Both the position numbers and the translations under genes were made by a program. Shown piece after piece: positions 33,748 to 42,848 of a stretch of 64,000 nucleotides of DNA. Numbering within the stretch: the first letter of the stretch is position 1; each line of letters opens with the position of its first letter. This stretch comes from Mucilaginibacter sp. 44-25 (GTDB lineage: Bacteria > Bacteroidota > Bacteroidia > Sphingobacteriales > Sphingobacteriaceae). The notes under the pieces were generated by a model that had not been told where the DNA came from, did not search any database, and was given only the letters and a program-made list of their open reading frames with translations. The stretch covers positions 122,967-186,966 of the forward strand of contig MKTS01000016.1 in the NCBI GenBank assembly GCA_001898335.1, read 5' to 3'.

Positions 33748-36573
33748 GTGAGAAACCTGCTTATCGCACTTTTTTTGCTTACAGCTATGCCCGGCAAGCT
33801 TGTCGCGCAGCAAACAGACAACAAAAAGCTGTTAAAAAAAATATTAACTTTCAAAGATGCCGACTCGGCCAGGCGTTACAGCGACTCGCTTTTGACGCTT
33901 GCCCGACGTGACAACAATAAAACATTTGAGGCTAAGATACTATACCGTGTAGCGTTTAAATATTATGCTTTAGGGAAAGAACAAACCGCCCTGGAATACG
34001 CCAGGAAAGCATTTGCCGCGATCTCTCCGACAGACGACTCCACCACCTACGTAAAATCGCGCTTGCTGGTAGCCTATATGCTGAGCCGCGGAGGCCAGAA
34101 CGAACCGGCTTTTAAGGAAGCTTTTGCCACATTAAAGCTTACGGATAAATATAACTGGCGTAAACTGCGCATTGAAACCAAAATTTGCATAGCGGATATT
34201 TACCGGCCCGTACGCGAGATTGACCGCGCCCTGCCTTTTGCGCAACAAGCCATTGATGAAGCAAAGGCCGTTAAAGATACCGGGCTGTACATATTTGCCA
34301 TGAGCACACTTTCCAACGTGTTATCCGGCCCTAAAAAGCATGGCGATATACCGGTAGCCAACACGACCAAAGCCGCCCAAATATTGGAAACCCTGCTGTC
34401 GACCCCATACAAAGAGCATATCGCCACTTTTGACAGAACCAATTATTTAGGCAACCTGGGCAGGCTGTACGAAATGCTTAAGCAATATGACAAAGCTGAA
34501 GCCACATTGCTTACAGCCATTGATACCGCTTATAAATACGACTATCTGGTTTTGGCCAAACACAGCCTAAATGAACTGGCTACGCTAAACCTGGACAGGA
34601 AAGATTACAAAAAGGCTATCCTATATGGTAACAAAGCGCTAACCATACAGCCGGGCAACCAAGCTAACCGTGTAACGCAGCGTAATATCTATAATAAATT
34701 AGAAGACGCTTACGCCAACATAGGCGATTACAAAAAGGCTTATGAATTTGCCGTAAAAGAAAATGCCCTTAATGATACCATCCTCACTACAGACCAAAGC
34801 CGCTTTACCGCCGAACTGGACGAAAAATACCGTAACGATAAGCGGCTGCTGTTGGCGGCCAACCGCAACAGCCTGTTACAGCAACAGCGCAACCTCACAA
34901 TCATCGCGGCTATATTTATCCTTGTTGTACTGGTGATCACTTACCTGTGGCTTGCCGATAAAAAAAGGAAACAAGCAGCCGCCCTGGAAAGGGAACACGC
35001 ACAGCTGGCACGGTTGGACGAGATGAAAACCCGTTTCTTCGCCAACGTAAGCCACGAGTTAAAAACGCCCTTAACGCTTATTATGGGGCCTGCAGAACAG
35101 CTGGCGCAAAACGCCGACCTGCCCGAGCAGCACAGAGCCAGCGCCAAAACTATTGTACGCAACAGTAAAAAATTGCTGGACATGGTGAACGAACTGCTTG
35201 ACTTGGGCAAACTGGAAACCGGCAACCTGCAGGTAAAGGCCGGGCAGGTGCAACTGGCGCCTTTTATCAGGCTGCTGTACAAAGGCTTCGCTTCAGCCGC
35301 GGCATACAAACAGCTTACTTACACACTTACATGCACCATTAACGAAAACCTGCATGTAGCGCTTGACCGTGACAAGTTTGAGAAGGTGGCCAATAACTTT
35401 ATCAGCAACGCGATAAAATATACACCAGCAGGCCGGGCCGTGAATGTGAAGGCTGCTATTGAAAACGGCATGATCATTTTAAGTGTAGAGGATAACGGCA
35501 ACGGCATACACCCTGCAGACGAGCGCCAGATATTTGACAGGTATTACCAGGGCAGCCAGAACCAAACCAATGCCGACGGCGGCACAGGTATCGGCCTATC
35601 CATTGCTAAAGAGTTGGCGGAGGCCATGGGTGGCACGGTAACACTGCATACGACCTTTGGGGAGGGTTCGAGATTTACCGCGCGTATACCGCTGGTTGAA
35701 GTTACGGCAGAACACATCACCCTAAAAACTGATGCTGATACGGGAGATATCACACAGCTATCGCATAACACGGCGGTTACGGTAACATCAAATAAAAAGA
35801 TACTGGTGGTGGAAGACCATGATGAAATGGTTGGGTATATAACCTCCGTACTATCTGCGGATTGTACGGTAATTACTGCCGGCAACGGGATGCAAGCATT
35901 GCAGCTATTAAGCGATGGTGGCAAAAATAGCCTGCCCGACCTGATCATCTCTGATGTAATGATGCCCGAAATGGATGGCTTTACCCTATTGCAAAAACTA
36001 AAGGAACACCCTGTGTGGTGCTCCATCCCCGTAATTATGTTAACCGCGCTTACTGATAATCATAACAAGCTAAAGGCCCTCAACATCGGTGTGGACGATT
36101 ACCTTACCAAACCGTTTGTAGCCGGTGAACTGGTTGCCCGGGTAAATAACCTTTTGGCCAATGCCGGCAATCGTACAAACCTTAGCGATAGCGGGCCAGC
36201 GTTGGAACATGATACGGAAGAGGATGCTAATCATACAGCCATGCCACCATCACCTGCCGACCTGGCCTGGATAAGCAAACTCGAAACCGTGGTAAGACGG
36301 CATATCGGCAAATCGGAAATTAACCTCCATATCCTTTCTGATGAAATGGCCATCAGCGAGCGGCAGCTAAACCGCCGCATAAAGCAAATTACCGGCTTAA
36401 CTCCCAATAAATACGTACGCACCATTCGTTTACAAATAGCGCGCGAGGCTATAGAAAGCGGTAAATACCGCACCGTAGCAGAAATATCTTACCTGGCAGG
36501 TTTTGAAACACCGGCCTATTTCAGTAAGCTGTTTAAGGAGCATTACGGCCGCGATGTAAACGATATTTTGTAA
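33748..36573 (+). CDS. Hybrid sensor: TPR - histidine kinase - receiver - AraC HTH
   Basis: 941 aa one-protein two-component system starting at a GTG. A signal peptide (about 1-20) precedes periplasmic TPRs (about 40-370) and a TM helix (about 378-398). The HisKA acceptor is H436 in ANVSHELKTPL. HATPase_c has NFISNAIKYTP, DNGNGI and GGTGIGLSI. The receiver has its acceptor near D736 in IISDVMMPEMDG. The AraC/XylS domain is at about 830-941 (SERQLNRRIKQITG...YISxLAGF-like). The layout parallels HTCS regulators of Bacteroidota, but with TPRs as sensor instead of a propeller. Three 21-bp-phased sites just downstream are candidate targets. Confidence 0.92.
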   Translation: MRNLLIALFLLTAMPGKLVAQQTDNKKLLKKILTFKDADSARRYSDSLLTLARRDNNKTFEAKILYRVAFKYYALGKEQTALEYARKAFAAISPTDDSTTYVKSRLLVAYMLSRGGQNEPAFKEAFATLKLTDKYNWRKLRIETKICIADIYRPVREIDRALPFAQQAIDEAKAVKDTGLYIFAMSTLSNVLSGPKKHGDIPVANTTKAAQILETLLSTPYKEHIATFDRTNYLGNLGRLYEMLKQYDKAEATLLTAIDTAYKYDYLVLAKHSLNELATLNLDRKDYKKAILYGNKALTIQPGNQANRVTQRNIYNKLEDAYANIGDYKKAYEFAVKENALNDTILTTDQSRFTAELDEKYRNDKRLLLAANRNSLLQQQRNLTIIAAIFILVVLVITYLWLADKKRKQAAALEREHAQLARLDEMKTRFFANVSHELKTPLTLIMGPAEQLAQNADLPEQHRASAKTIVRNSKKLLDMVNELLDLGKLETGNLQVKAGQVQLAPFIRLLYKGFASAAAYKQLTYTLTCTINENLHVALDRDKFEKVANNFISNAIKYTPAGRAVNVKAAIENGMIILSVEDNGNGIHPADERQIFDRYYQGSQNQTNADGGTGIGLSIAKELAEAMGGTVTLHTTFGEGSRFTARIPLVEVTAEHITLKTDADTGDITQLSHNTAVTVTSNKKILVVEDHDEMVGYITSVLSADCTVITAGNGMQALQLLSDGGKNSLPDLIISDVMMPEMDGFTLLQKLKEHPVWCSIPVIMLTALTDNHNKLKALNIGVDDYLTKPFVAGELVARVNNLLANAGNRTNLSDSGPALEHDTEEDANHTAMPPSPADLAWISKLETVVRRHIGKSEINLHILSDEMAISERQLNRRIKQITGLTPNKYVRTIRLQIAREAIESGKYRTVAEISYLAGFETPAYFSKLFKEHYGRDVNDIL

Positions 36574-36610
36574 TCAATAATTAAAAAACGAATTAACCAT
36601 ACTGAAAAAA

Positions 36611-36660
36611 CGGCCGTTCTGTTCAGCTAAATGGCCGTTTACTCAAGCTAAATGGCCGTT
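36611..36660. promoter_or_regulatory. Three NGGCCGTT sites at exact 21-bp spacing
   Basis: CGGCCGTT at 36611, TGGCCGTT at 36632 and TGGCCGTT at 36653 are direct repeats exactly 21 bases apart (two helical turns). The last two share the longer AGCTAAATGGCCGTTT. AraC-type dimers typically bind such phased direct repeats. The array lies between the AraC-domain hybrid sensor gene and the zinc-ribbon gene at 36705. Confidence 0.65.
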
Positions 36661-36704
36661 TCGTTTGATGAACACGGCCCATATTTGCATAAATCCTTAA
36701 TGTA

Positions 36705-36902
36705 ATGGAACTCATATTTAACAAGCAAATGGTTAAACCAGCTATAAACAAAGGTAAAGAGGTAATTTGCCCCGGTTGCGGCAAAAACTCGTGTGAGCGC
36801 ATCAGGCGCGGAACACTTGTCAGGGCCCTTTTACCCTGGCTTAACGTTAAACGTTACCATTGCCAGGCCTGCCTTAAGCATTTCTACAAATTAAAGAACT
36901 AA
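36705..36902 (+). CDS. Small zinc-ribbon protein (paralogue of 4902-5105)
   Basis: 65 aa with CPGC and CQAC knuckles around RRGTLVRALLPWLNVKRYH, a probable four-cysteine zinc ribbon. Same length, knuckle spacing and LV.A...WL..KRY core as the protein at 4902. A CATATTTG element at 36680 resembles a weak -7 box. It lies 131 bases after a TPR hybrid sensor and behind the phased site array. No named family is recognised; it could be a nucleic-acid-binding or regulatory micro-protein. Confidence 0.7.
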   Translation: MELIFNKQMVKPAINKGKEVICPGCGKNSCERIRRGTLVRALLPWLNVKRYHCQACLKHFYKLKN

Positions 36903-37000
36903 CCCTACCCCGCCTAATAAATTTTAAAACCTGCTTCTTTGTTGCTAATATTACAGCCGCGGCGGTTCTCATTTTGCTGACGCGGCATAATATTACGGTA

Positions 37001-37798
37001 ATGAAACATTTCGGCCTCATCGGTTACCCGCTTTCGCACTCTTTTTCAAAAAAATACTTTACCGAAAAGTTCGAGAAAGAAGGCATTGAAGACTGCACTT
37101 ACGAACTTTACCCCTTAGAAAATATCGACGATCTGCCAAAGCTCCTGCACAAACATCCGCATTTGTGTGGCTTAAACGTTACTATTCCCCATAAAATAAG
37201 CGTATTAAAACACCTGGACTGGATAGAGCACGATGCCAAGCACGTTGGCGCGGTAAACTGCATCAAGGTGATCTCGCAAAGCCCGGTATCAACCGCCTTT
37301 TCCGGTGAGGTTGCTTTCAATAATGATGACTTGTTCCTGGAAGGCCATAATACCGATATATACGGTTTCGATACATCATTGGAGCCACTTATAAATGATA
37401 GCTTTGACAAAGCCTTAATTCTTGGTGATGGCGGCGCGGCAAGGGCGGTTAAATGTTCATTGGAGAACAGGGGGATAACATATACTACCGTAACGCGCAA
37501 GCGGGTAGAGGGGGGTATCTTGTTTGATGAATTAACAGCCAAACATATTGAAGAGAACAGGCTTATTGTTAACACCACGCCACTGGGCACCTACCCTAAT
37601 GTTGATGAATGCCCGCCTATACCTTATGAGGCCATTACCAAAAAGCACGTACTGTTTGACCTGGTTTACAACCCCGAAGAAACCTTATTTTTGAAGAAAG
37701 GCAAAGAACGTGGCGCAACCACTAAAAATGGTTACGAAATGTTAGTGTTACAGGCCGAAAAAGCATGGGAAATATGGAACTCCAATACCGTAAAATAA
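37001..37798 (+). CDS. aroE: Shikimate dehydrogenase
   Basis: NADPH-dependent reduction of 3-dehydroshikimate in aromatic amino acid synthesis. 265 aa from ATG 37001; the frame opens at 36974. The substrate motif is GYPLSHSFSKKYF (S-x-S), the catalytic Lys and Asn are in NVTIPHK and GAVNCIK, the nucleotide loop is ILGDGGAAR, and the C-terminal NGYEMLVLQAEKAW is typical. Slightly shorter than E. coli AroE. Its 3' end overlaps gldD by 34 bases. Confidence 0.95.
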   Translation: MKHFGLIGYPLSHSFSKKYFTEKFEKEGIEDCTYELYPLENIDDLPKLLHKHPHLCGLNVTIPHKISVLKHLDWIEHDAKHVGAVNCIKVISQSPVSTAFSGEVAFNNDDLFLEGHNTDIYGFDTSLEPLINDSFDKALILGDGGAARAVKCSLENRGITYTTVTRKRVEGGILFDELTAKHIEENRLIVNTTPLGTYPNVDECPPIPYEAITKKHVLFDLVYNPEETLFLKKGKERGATTKNGYEMLVLQAEKAWEIWNSNTVK

Positions 37799-38370
37799 AC
37801 TTTTTATGGATAGCGCTCATAGCGCTGGTATTTACCGCCTGCGGTGGCAATAACGATTTTTCGCCCAAGCCGAGGGGCTATTTCCGTATTGAATTCCCGA
37901 AAAAGGGATACCAGCCTTATAGTGAAGGCTGCCCTTTTACCTTTGACTATCCTAAATACAGTAAAATTGAACCCGACCGCTCTCCGGGCGCTAAACCCTG
38001 CTGGCAAAATATACAGTTTCCGCAATTTAATGCTACGCTACACCTGAGCTACCAGCCGGTTACCTCTAAAAAAGAATTTAACCAACTGGTGGAAGACGCG
38101 CACAAGCTCAGCTTTAAACATACGGTTAAGGCCACTTCTATAGATGAAGGGCGCATCAGCTACCCTGATCGTAAGGTTTACGGCATCTACTATACCATTG
38201 ATGGTAACGCGGCATCATCGGCACAGTTTTTTTTAACCGATAGTACCCACCATTACCTGCGCGGGGCACTGTACTTCAATTCCGAACCCAGGCTGGATTC
38301 CATACAACCCGTGCTCAACTTCATCAAGAAAGATGTGGATGTAATGATCAAAAGCTTTAAATGGCGATAG
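37765..38370 (+). CDS. gldD: Gliding-motility-type lipoprotein GldD
   Basis: 201 aa. A lipoprotein signal peptide ends ALVFTAC (Cys near 26). Then the GldD signature KPRGYFRIEFPKKGYQ follows. GldD is required for gliding and linked to type IX secretion in Flavobacterium; it is kept in many non-gliding Bacteroidota. Start is ATG 37765 or the Met 3 codons later, both inside aroE. No other gld genes are in the window. Confidence 0.88.
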   Translation: MGNMELQYRKINFLWIALIALVFTACGGNNDFSPKPRGYFRIEFPKKGYQPYSEGCPFTFDYPKYSKIEPDRSPGAKPCWQNIQFPQFNATLHLSYQPVTSKKEFNQLVEDAHKLSFKHTVKATSIDEGRISYPDRKVYGIYYTIDGNAASSAQFFLTDSTHHYLRGALYFNSEPRLDSIQPVLNFIKKDVDVMIKSFKWR

Positions 38371-38375
38371 TTCTT

Positions 38376-38459
38376 AAGGTTAAAGGCGAAAGGCAAAGGG
38401 TTAAGGGGTTTTCCAAGTTTCGTGACCTTTCGCCTTCCGCCTTTAACCTTTCACCTTAA
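38376..38459. repeat. Inverted repeat, family R3 (AAAGGCGAAAGGC)
   Basis: AGGTTAAAGGCGAAAGGC on the left is nearly complementary to GCCTTCCGCCTTTAACCTT on the right, with a central loop. It lies between gldD and the MBL-hydrolase gene. Confidence 0.7.
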
Positions 38460-38464
38460 TACCC

Positions 38465-38472
38465 TACCTTTG
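38465..38472 (+). promoter_or_regulatory. -7 element four bases before the MBL-hydrolase start
   Basis: TACCTTTG ends 4 bases before ATG 38477. It suggests a leaderless mRNA. Confidence 0.55.
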
Positions 38473-38476
38473 CCGC

Positions 38477-39112
38477 ATGGCCAAATTACAATCGTTTGTA
38501 AATAACCCTTACCAGGAAAACACCTACATCATTTATGATGAAACCGGCGAGTGCGCTATCATTGACCCCGGCATGTACACCCGCCCCGAGCAGGATGCTG
38601 TGGTAAACTTTATAAAGGATAACCAACTTAAACCCGTATTGCTGCTGAATACACACTGCCATATAGACCATGTGCTGGGTAACCGCTTTGTGTTTGACCA
38701 GTATGGCTTAAAACCACAATTTAACGAGGGCGAATCGGAAACGCTGGCCGCTGTTGTGGCTTACGCGCCGGCTATGGGTTTCAGGTATGATGCATCACCC
38801 ATACCGGATACCTATCTACCCCAAACCGGCACCATTACTTTTGGAAACACTACTTTAGAGTTGATCTTCGCGCCGGGGCATTCACCGGCCAGCTTATGTT
38901 TCTACGATAAGCAGGCCAATATCCTCATAGGCGGCGATGTGCTTTTCCGCAGCAGCATTGGCCGCACCGACCTGCCCGGCGGCGACTATTCTACTTTGGT
39001 AAAAAGTATTGAAGAAAAACTATTCGTCCTGCCGGATGATTGCACCGTATACCCCGGCCACGGCCCCGAAACCACCATCGGTTTCGAAAAACAACATAAT
39101 CCGTATTTATAA
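38477..39112 (+). CDS. MBL-fold metallo-hydrolase (glyoxalase II-like)
   Basis: 211 aa zinc hydrolase. THCHIDHVLGN gives the HxHxDH ligands (about 56-61). Further ligands are H in APGHSPASLC, D in GGDVLF and H in YPGHGPETT. The family hydrolyses thioesters such as S-lactoylglutathione or persulfides; the C-terminal glyoxalase domain is short. Substrate not assigned. Confidence 0.9.
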   Translation: MAKLQSFVNNPYQENTYIIYDETGECAIIDPGMYTRPEQDAVVNFIKDNQLKPVLLLNTHCHIDHVLGNRFVFDQYGLKPQFNEGESETLAAVVAYAPAMGFRYDASPIPDTYLPQTGTITFGNTTLELIFAPGHSPASLCFYDKQANILIGGDVLFRSSIGRTDLPGGDYSTLVKSIEEKLFVLPDDCTVYPGHGPETTIGFEKQHNPYL

Positions 39113-39136
39113 GTTATTAAAGGCAAGCAGCTTAAT

Positions 39137-40363
39137 TTGAATACCTCGGTTTACATAGCCCGGCGCTACCTGTTCTCTAAAAAACAGACCCACGCCATTA
39201 ACATTATCTCCGGTATATCTATGCTGGGGGTACTGGTAGGCAGCGCCGCACTCATTATTATCCTTTCGGTATTTAACGGGCTGGAAGAGGTGATCCTGAA
39301 GCTATACAGTAATTTTACGCCCGAACTAAAGATAGAGCCCAGGCTCGGCAAAACCTTTAACCCCGATGAGCCTTACTTCCTGTCGCTCAAAAAAGACAGA
39401 AGCATTGTTTCATTCACCGAAGTGCTGGAAGAAAAAGCGCTTATTAAATATGCCGAACGGTCATTCATCGGTACTGTTAAGGGTGTAAGTGACGATTTTT
39501 TAAAAGGCCGCCAGTTAGATAGCACCATACAGTTTGGCTCCTTCACTTTAAAAGACAGAGGCACCGACTATGCCGTAATTGGCGCTACCGTGCAGGGTAG
39601 CCTCGGCGTAAGCCTTAAAAACCAGTTTGTGGCATTGCAGGTATACTCGCCCAAGCGTACGGCCGGGAACTCCACTAACCCTATGAATGATTTTGTGTTC
39701 CGCTCTATACAGCCATCGGGGGTTTTTGGCATACAGCAGGATTTTGACGATATCATTATTACTCCCCTGGAGTTTACCCGCGACCTGCTCGAAGAGCCCA
39801 ACCGTGTATCATCACTCGAGATCAACTTTAAAAAAGGTACCGATATAGAGGAGATACAGGATAACATCATCGAAAAAATAGGCAACAAATACACGGTTAA
39901 AAACCGCAAGCAGCAAAATACCGGTTTATATAAAACCATCAACTACGAGCGTTGGTCTATATTCATGATACTGGTTTTTGTGCTCATTATCGCTTTATTT
40001 AATATAGTGGGCTCGCTTACCATGCTGGTAATTGATAAGCGAAAAGATATTGCCATACTTACCAGCCTGGGCGCGGGCAAGTCGCTCATACAGGGCATTT
40101 TCTTTTTCGAGGGGATGATGATCTCCTTTATCGGTTGCATAGGCGGTATCATCATGGGCAGCCTGGTGTGTTTGGCGCAGCAGCATTTTAAACTGATCAA
40201 AATGGGGTCGAGCCTTTCGGTGCTGGATGCCTACCCGGTGGCCTTTAAACCTACCGATTTTGTATTGGTATTTTTTACGGTGTTGGGGATATCCGTTATA
40301 GCGTCGGGCATCAGCGCGCGCCTGAGCGTAAAGCGGCTGGATGAGATAAAGAAAGACTTGTAG
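39137..40363 (+). CDS. FtsX/LolE-type ABC transporter permease
   Basis: 408 aa membrane protein. TM1 is at about 22-45 (NIISGISMLGVLVGSAALIIILSVFNGLEE, the LolC/LolE signature), followed by a roughly 220-residue periplasmic domain. Three C-terminal TMs form the FtsX core (about 272-400; LTMLVIDKRKDIAILTSLGAGKSLI). It probably extracts lipoproteins or couples ATP use to envelope work. No ATPase gene is adjacent. The start appears to be TTG 39137, as no ATG fits. Confidence 0.87.
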   Translation: MNTSVYIARRYLFSKKQTHAINIISGISMLGVLVGSAALIIILSVFNGLEEVILKLYSNFTPELKIEPRLGKTFNPDEPYFLSLKKDRSIVSFTEVLEEKALIKYAERSFIGTVKGVSDDFLKGRQLDSTIQFGSFTLKDRGTDYAVIGATVQGSLGVSLKNQFVALQVYSPKRTAGNSTNPMNDFVFRSIQPSGVFGIQQDFDDIIITPLEFTRDLLEEPNRVSSLEINFKKGTDIEEIQDNIIEKIGNKYTVKNRKQQNTGLYKTINYERWSIFMILVFVLIIALFNIVGSLTMLVIDKRKDIAILTSLGAGKSLIQGIFFFEGMMISFIGCIGGIIMGSLVCLAQQHFKLIKMGSSLSVLDAYPVAFKPTDFVLVFFTVLGISVIASGISARLSVKRLDEIKKDL

Positions 40364-40546
40364 GAAGTCAGGAAGTTTTTAGTCTGTCGTCCGAAGTTAG
40401 GATTTATCCTGAACGACCCGTTCTTCGCTTGCGCTCGTCGGGGTGAGTCGGACCGCGGGCAACTATTAAAATAAAATGATAGCTTTAGGCATTGCCCGGC
40501 TCAAATAATTAATAAAACTCATTCGCCCGGTGGGCGTTACAATATT

Positions 40547-40924
40547 ATGGAATCTAAACGTCAGCAAAAATTTGCAGGGGTGATCCAGGAAGACCTGGCA
40601 GCCATTTTTCAGCGCGAGGGCCAGAACTATCTGCCCAATACCTTGGTAACCATCACCAAAGTGCGCGTTACACCCGACCTGGCCATCGCCCGTGTGTTCC
40701 TCAGCTTTTTTAATCATACCAATACACAGCAATCGCTGGCAACGGTAAAATCGCATGCATCAGAGATACGCTACAAATTAGGTGCGCGTATTAAAGATCA
40801 GGTAAGGGTAATACCACAGCTGGAGTTTTTTGTTGATGATACCAATGAATACGTGGAGCGCATGGACAAGATATTTGATAAGATAAGCAAGGAAGACCGC
40901 CAGCCGGATACGGACGAAAACTAA
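40547..40924 (+). CDS. rbfA: Ribosome-binding factor A
   Basis: 30S maturation factor, 125 aa, acting on 16S rRNA. KH-like core: RQQKFAGVIQEDLAAIF, VTITKVRVTPDLAIARVFLSFF and ARIKDQVRVIPQLEFFVDDTNEY. Length is typical. It follows the FtsX-type permease gene after 183 bases (no feature beyond weak GC-rich inverted sequence near 40401-40457) and precedes the M23 gene by 4 bases. Confidence 0.93.
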   Translation: MESKRQQKFAGVIQEDLAAIFQREGQNYLPNTLVTITKVRVTPDLAIARVFLSFFNHTNTQQSLATVKSHASEIRYKLGARIKDQVRVIPQLEFFVDDTNEYVERMDKIFDKISKEDRQPDTDEN

Positions 40925-40928
40925 GCCC

Positions 40929-41633
40929 ATGACCGCTACCGAAAAGCTGGCAGCTTACGTGAAGGAAAACCTGGCCACGTTTGGCAAGGTGGTAGACCTC
41001 GACCCGGTGTACGATAAGTTATATCCGTTGGATCTCACCTTGTCTAACACCGAACTTACGCCGGAACTTTTGGCAGATACCGCCGCTTTTAGCGCGTGGG
41101 TAAACCAATGCCTTGCTGTAAATAACTGCCGCTATGCTATTGGCGGCTACATGGAGCACCGGGCTGTTTATACCCGCAGCCAGTTATTTAACGCGGAAGG
41201 CGAACCCCGCCGCCTGCACCTCGGGGTAGATATATGGGGGCCGGCAGGCACACCCGTTTACGCACCCGCAGCGGGTACTATACACAGCTTCGCGGATAAT
41301 AACCACTTTGGCGATTACGGCCCAACCATTATCCTGCAGCACCAGTTTGCGGAGTTTACGCTATACAGCCTTTATGGCCATTTGAGCCGCAAAAGCCTTG
41401 AGGGGTTGCACAATGGTATAGTCATACAAAAGAACCAGCCTATTGGCACTTTTGGCGATCCCATTGAAAATGGCAGCTGGCCGCCGCACCTCCATTTCCA
41501 GCTAATGCTGGATATTGGCGACGCCAAAGGCGATTACCCGGGCGTAGGCTATTACAGCCGCAAAAGCGAATACGAGCAAAATATACCCGACCCGGAAGTG
41601 ATACTCAATTTTGCCCGCTATGTGCAAACCTGA
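40929..41633 (+). CDS. M23-family peptidase domain protein
   Basis: 234 aa LytM-type zinc endopeptidase. The ligand motif is HLGVDIWGPAGTPVYAP (H-x3-D), and the late pair is SLYGHLSR and WPPHLHFQL (HLH). It would cleave peptide cross-bridges in peptidoglycan, but no signal peptide is visible, so it may be cytoplasmic or exported by an unknown route. Likely cotranscribed with rbfA. Confidence 0.88.
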   Translation: MTATEKLAAYVKENLATFGKVVDLDPVYDKLYPLDLTLSNTELTPELLADTAAFSAWVNQCLAVNNCRYAIGGYMEHRAVYTRSQLFNAEGEPRRLHLGVDIWGPAGTPVYAPAAGTIHSFADNNHFGDYGPTIILQHQFAEFTLYSLYGHLSRKSLEGLHNGIVIQKNQPIGTFGDPIENGSWPPHLHFQLMLDIGDAKGDYPGVGYYSRKSEYEQNIPDPEVILNFARYVQT

Positions 41634-41696
41634 GGGTAAAATGTAACACCTTTATTATGCATACATAACTGATTGCATTTTACACATTAGTGCTTA

Positions 41697-41704
41697 TATT
41701 TGCC
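41697..41704 (+). promoter_or_regulatory. -7 element of the E1-beta gene
   Basis: TATATTTG, with a TTG 22 bases upstream, 29 bases before ATG 41734. Confidence 0.55.
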
Positions 41705-41733
41705 ATCGCTAAAAACTTCATTTTAATAACATA

Positions 41734-42717
41734 ATGAGAGAAATACAATTCAGAGAAGCGCTACGTGAAGCCATGTCGGAAGAAATGCGCAACGATCAGA
41801 ATATATACCTGATGGGCGAAGAGGTTGCCGAATATAACGGTGCCTACAAAGTAAGCCAGGGTATGCTTGATGAATTTGGCGCTAAGCGCGTTATTGATAC
41901 ACCTATCTCTGAGTTGGGTTTTGCCGGTATAGGCATTGGCTCGGCCATGAACGGCCTTCGCCCTATCATCGAGTTCATGACATTCAACTTCTCATTGGTA
42001 GCAATTGACCAAATCATTAACGGCGCTGCCAAAATGATGTCAATGAGCGGTGGCCAGTTCTCGGTACCTATCGTATTTCGCGGCCCTACCGGTAACGCCG
42101 GTATGCTTAGCTCACAACACAGCCAGTGTTTTGAGAACTGGTATGCCAACTGCCCGGGCTTAAAGGTAGTAGTACCTTCAAACCCTTATGACGCGAAAGG
42201 CTTATTAAAATCAGCTATCCTGGATCCGGATCCGGTGATCTTCATGGAATCAGAATTAATGTATGGCGATAAAGGCGAAGTGCCCGAAGAAACCTACTAT
42301 ATTGAATTAGGTAAAGCGAAAGTAACCAAAGAAGGTACTGATGTTACCCTGGTTGGTTTTGGTAAGATCATGAAAGTGGTTAATGCCGCTGCTGCTGAGC
42401 TGGAAAAAGAAGGCATCAGCGCCGAAGTGATCGACCTGCGTACCGTACGCCCTATTGACTACGCTACCGTAATTGAATCGGTTAAGAAAACCAATCGTTT
42501 AGTTATCGTAGAAGAAAGCTGGCCTTTAGGTTCAATTGCAACCGAGGTAGCCTTTAAAGTACAAAAAGACGCGTTTGACTATCTTGACGCGCCTATCCTG
42601 CGCTTAACCGGCGGCGATGTACCACTGCCGTATGCGCCTACCCTTATCCAGGAATACCTGCCAAATGCCGAGCGCCTGGTAAAAGCTGTAAAAGAAGTAA
42701 TGTACGTTGCTAAATAA
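41734..42717 (+). CDS. pdhB: Pyruvate dehydrogenase E1 component, beta subunit
   Basis: 327 aa transketolase-like beta subunit of the 2-oxoacid dehydrogenase complex. It contributes to the TPP site (MGEEVAEYNGAYKVSQGMLDEFG; RGPTGNAGMLSSQHSQ; VIDLRTVRPIDYATV). A match to the acetyl-CoA-forming PdhB is likely. No E1-alpha gene is adjacent. A second, fused E1 alpha/beta gene is at 45808. It has its own promoter and a strong terminator. Confidence 0.9.
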   Translation: MREIQFREALREAMSEEMRNDQNIYLMGEEVAEYNGAYKVSQGMLDEFGAKRVIDTPISELGFAGIGIGSAMNGLRPIIEFMTFNFSLVAIDQIINGAAKMMSMSGGQFSVPIVFRGPTGNAGMLSSQHSQCFENWYANCPGLKVVVPSNPYDAKGLLKSAILDPDPVIFMESELMYGDKGEVPEETYYIELGKAKVTKEGTDVTLVGFGKIMKVVNAAAAELEKEGISAEVIDLRTVRPIDYATVIESVKKTNRLVIVEESWPLGSIATEVAFKVQKDAFDYLDAPILRLTGGDVPLPYAPTLIQEYLPNAERLVKAVKEVMYVAK

Positions 42718-42735
42718 GCTTAACAACCCTTATAC

Positions 42736-42766
42736 AAAGCCGCTTCAACTCAATTGAAGCGGCTTT
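42736..42766 (+). terminator. Terminator of the pdhB gene
   Basis: AAAGCCGCTTCAA/TTGAAGCGGCTTT forms a 13-bp stem with a 5-base loop, followed by a T-run. Confidence 0.9.
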
Positions 42767-42836
42767 TTTTATCACCTATCTATCAGCACACTGTCATATC
42801 CTGCCTCTATTATTGGCATATCGAGAATAACCGATA

Positions 42837-42844
42837 TATATTTG
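42837..42844 (+). promoter_or_regulatory. -7 element four bases before the ArsR start
   Basis: TATATTTG ends 4 bases before ATG 42849. A leaderless mRNA is likely. Confidence 0.6.
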
Positions 42845-42848
42845 CATC

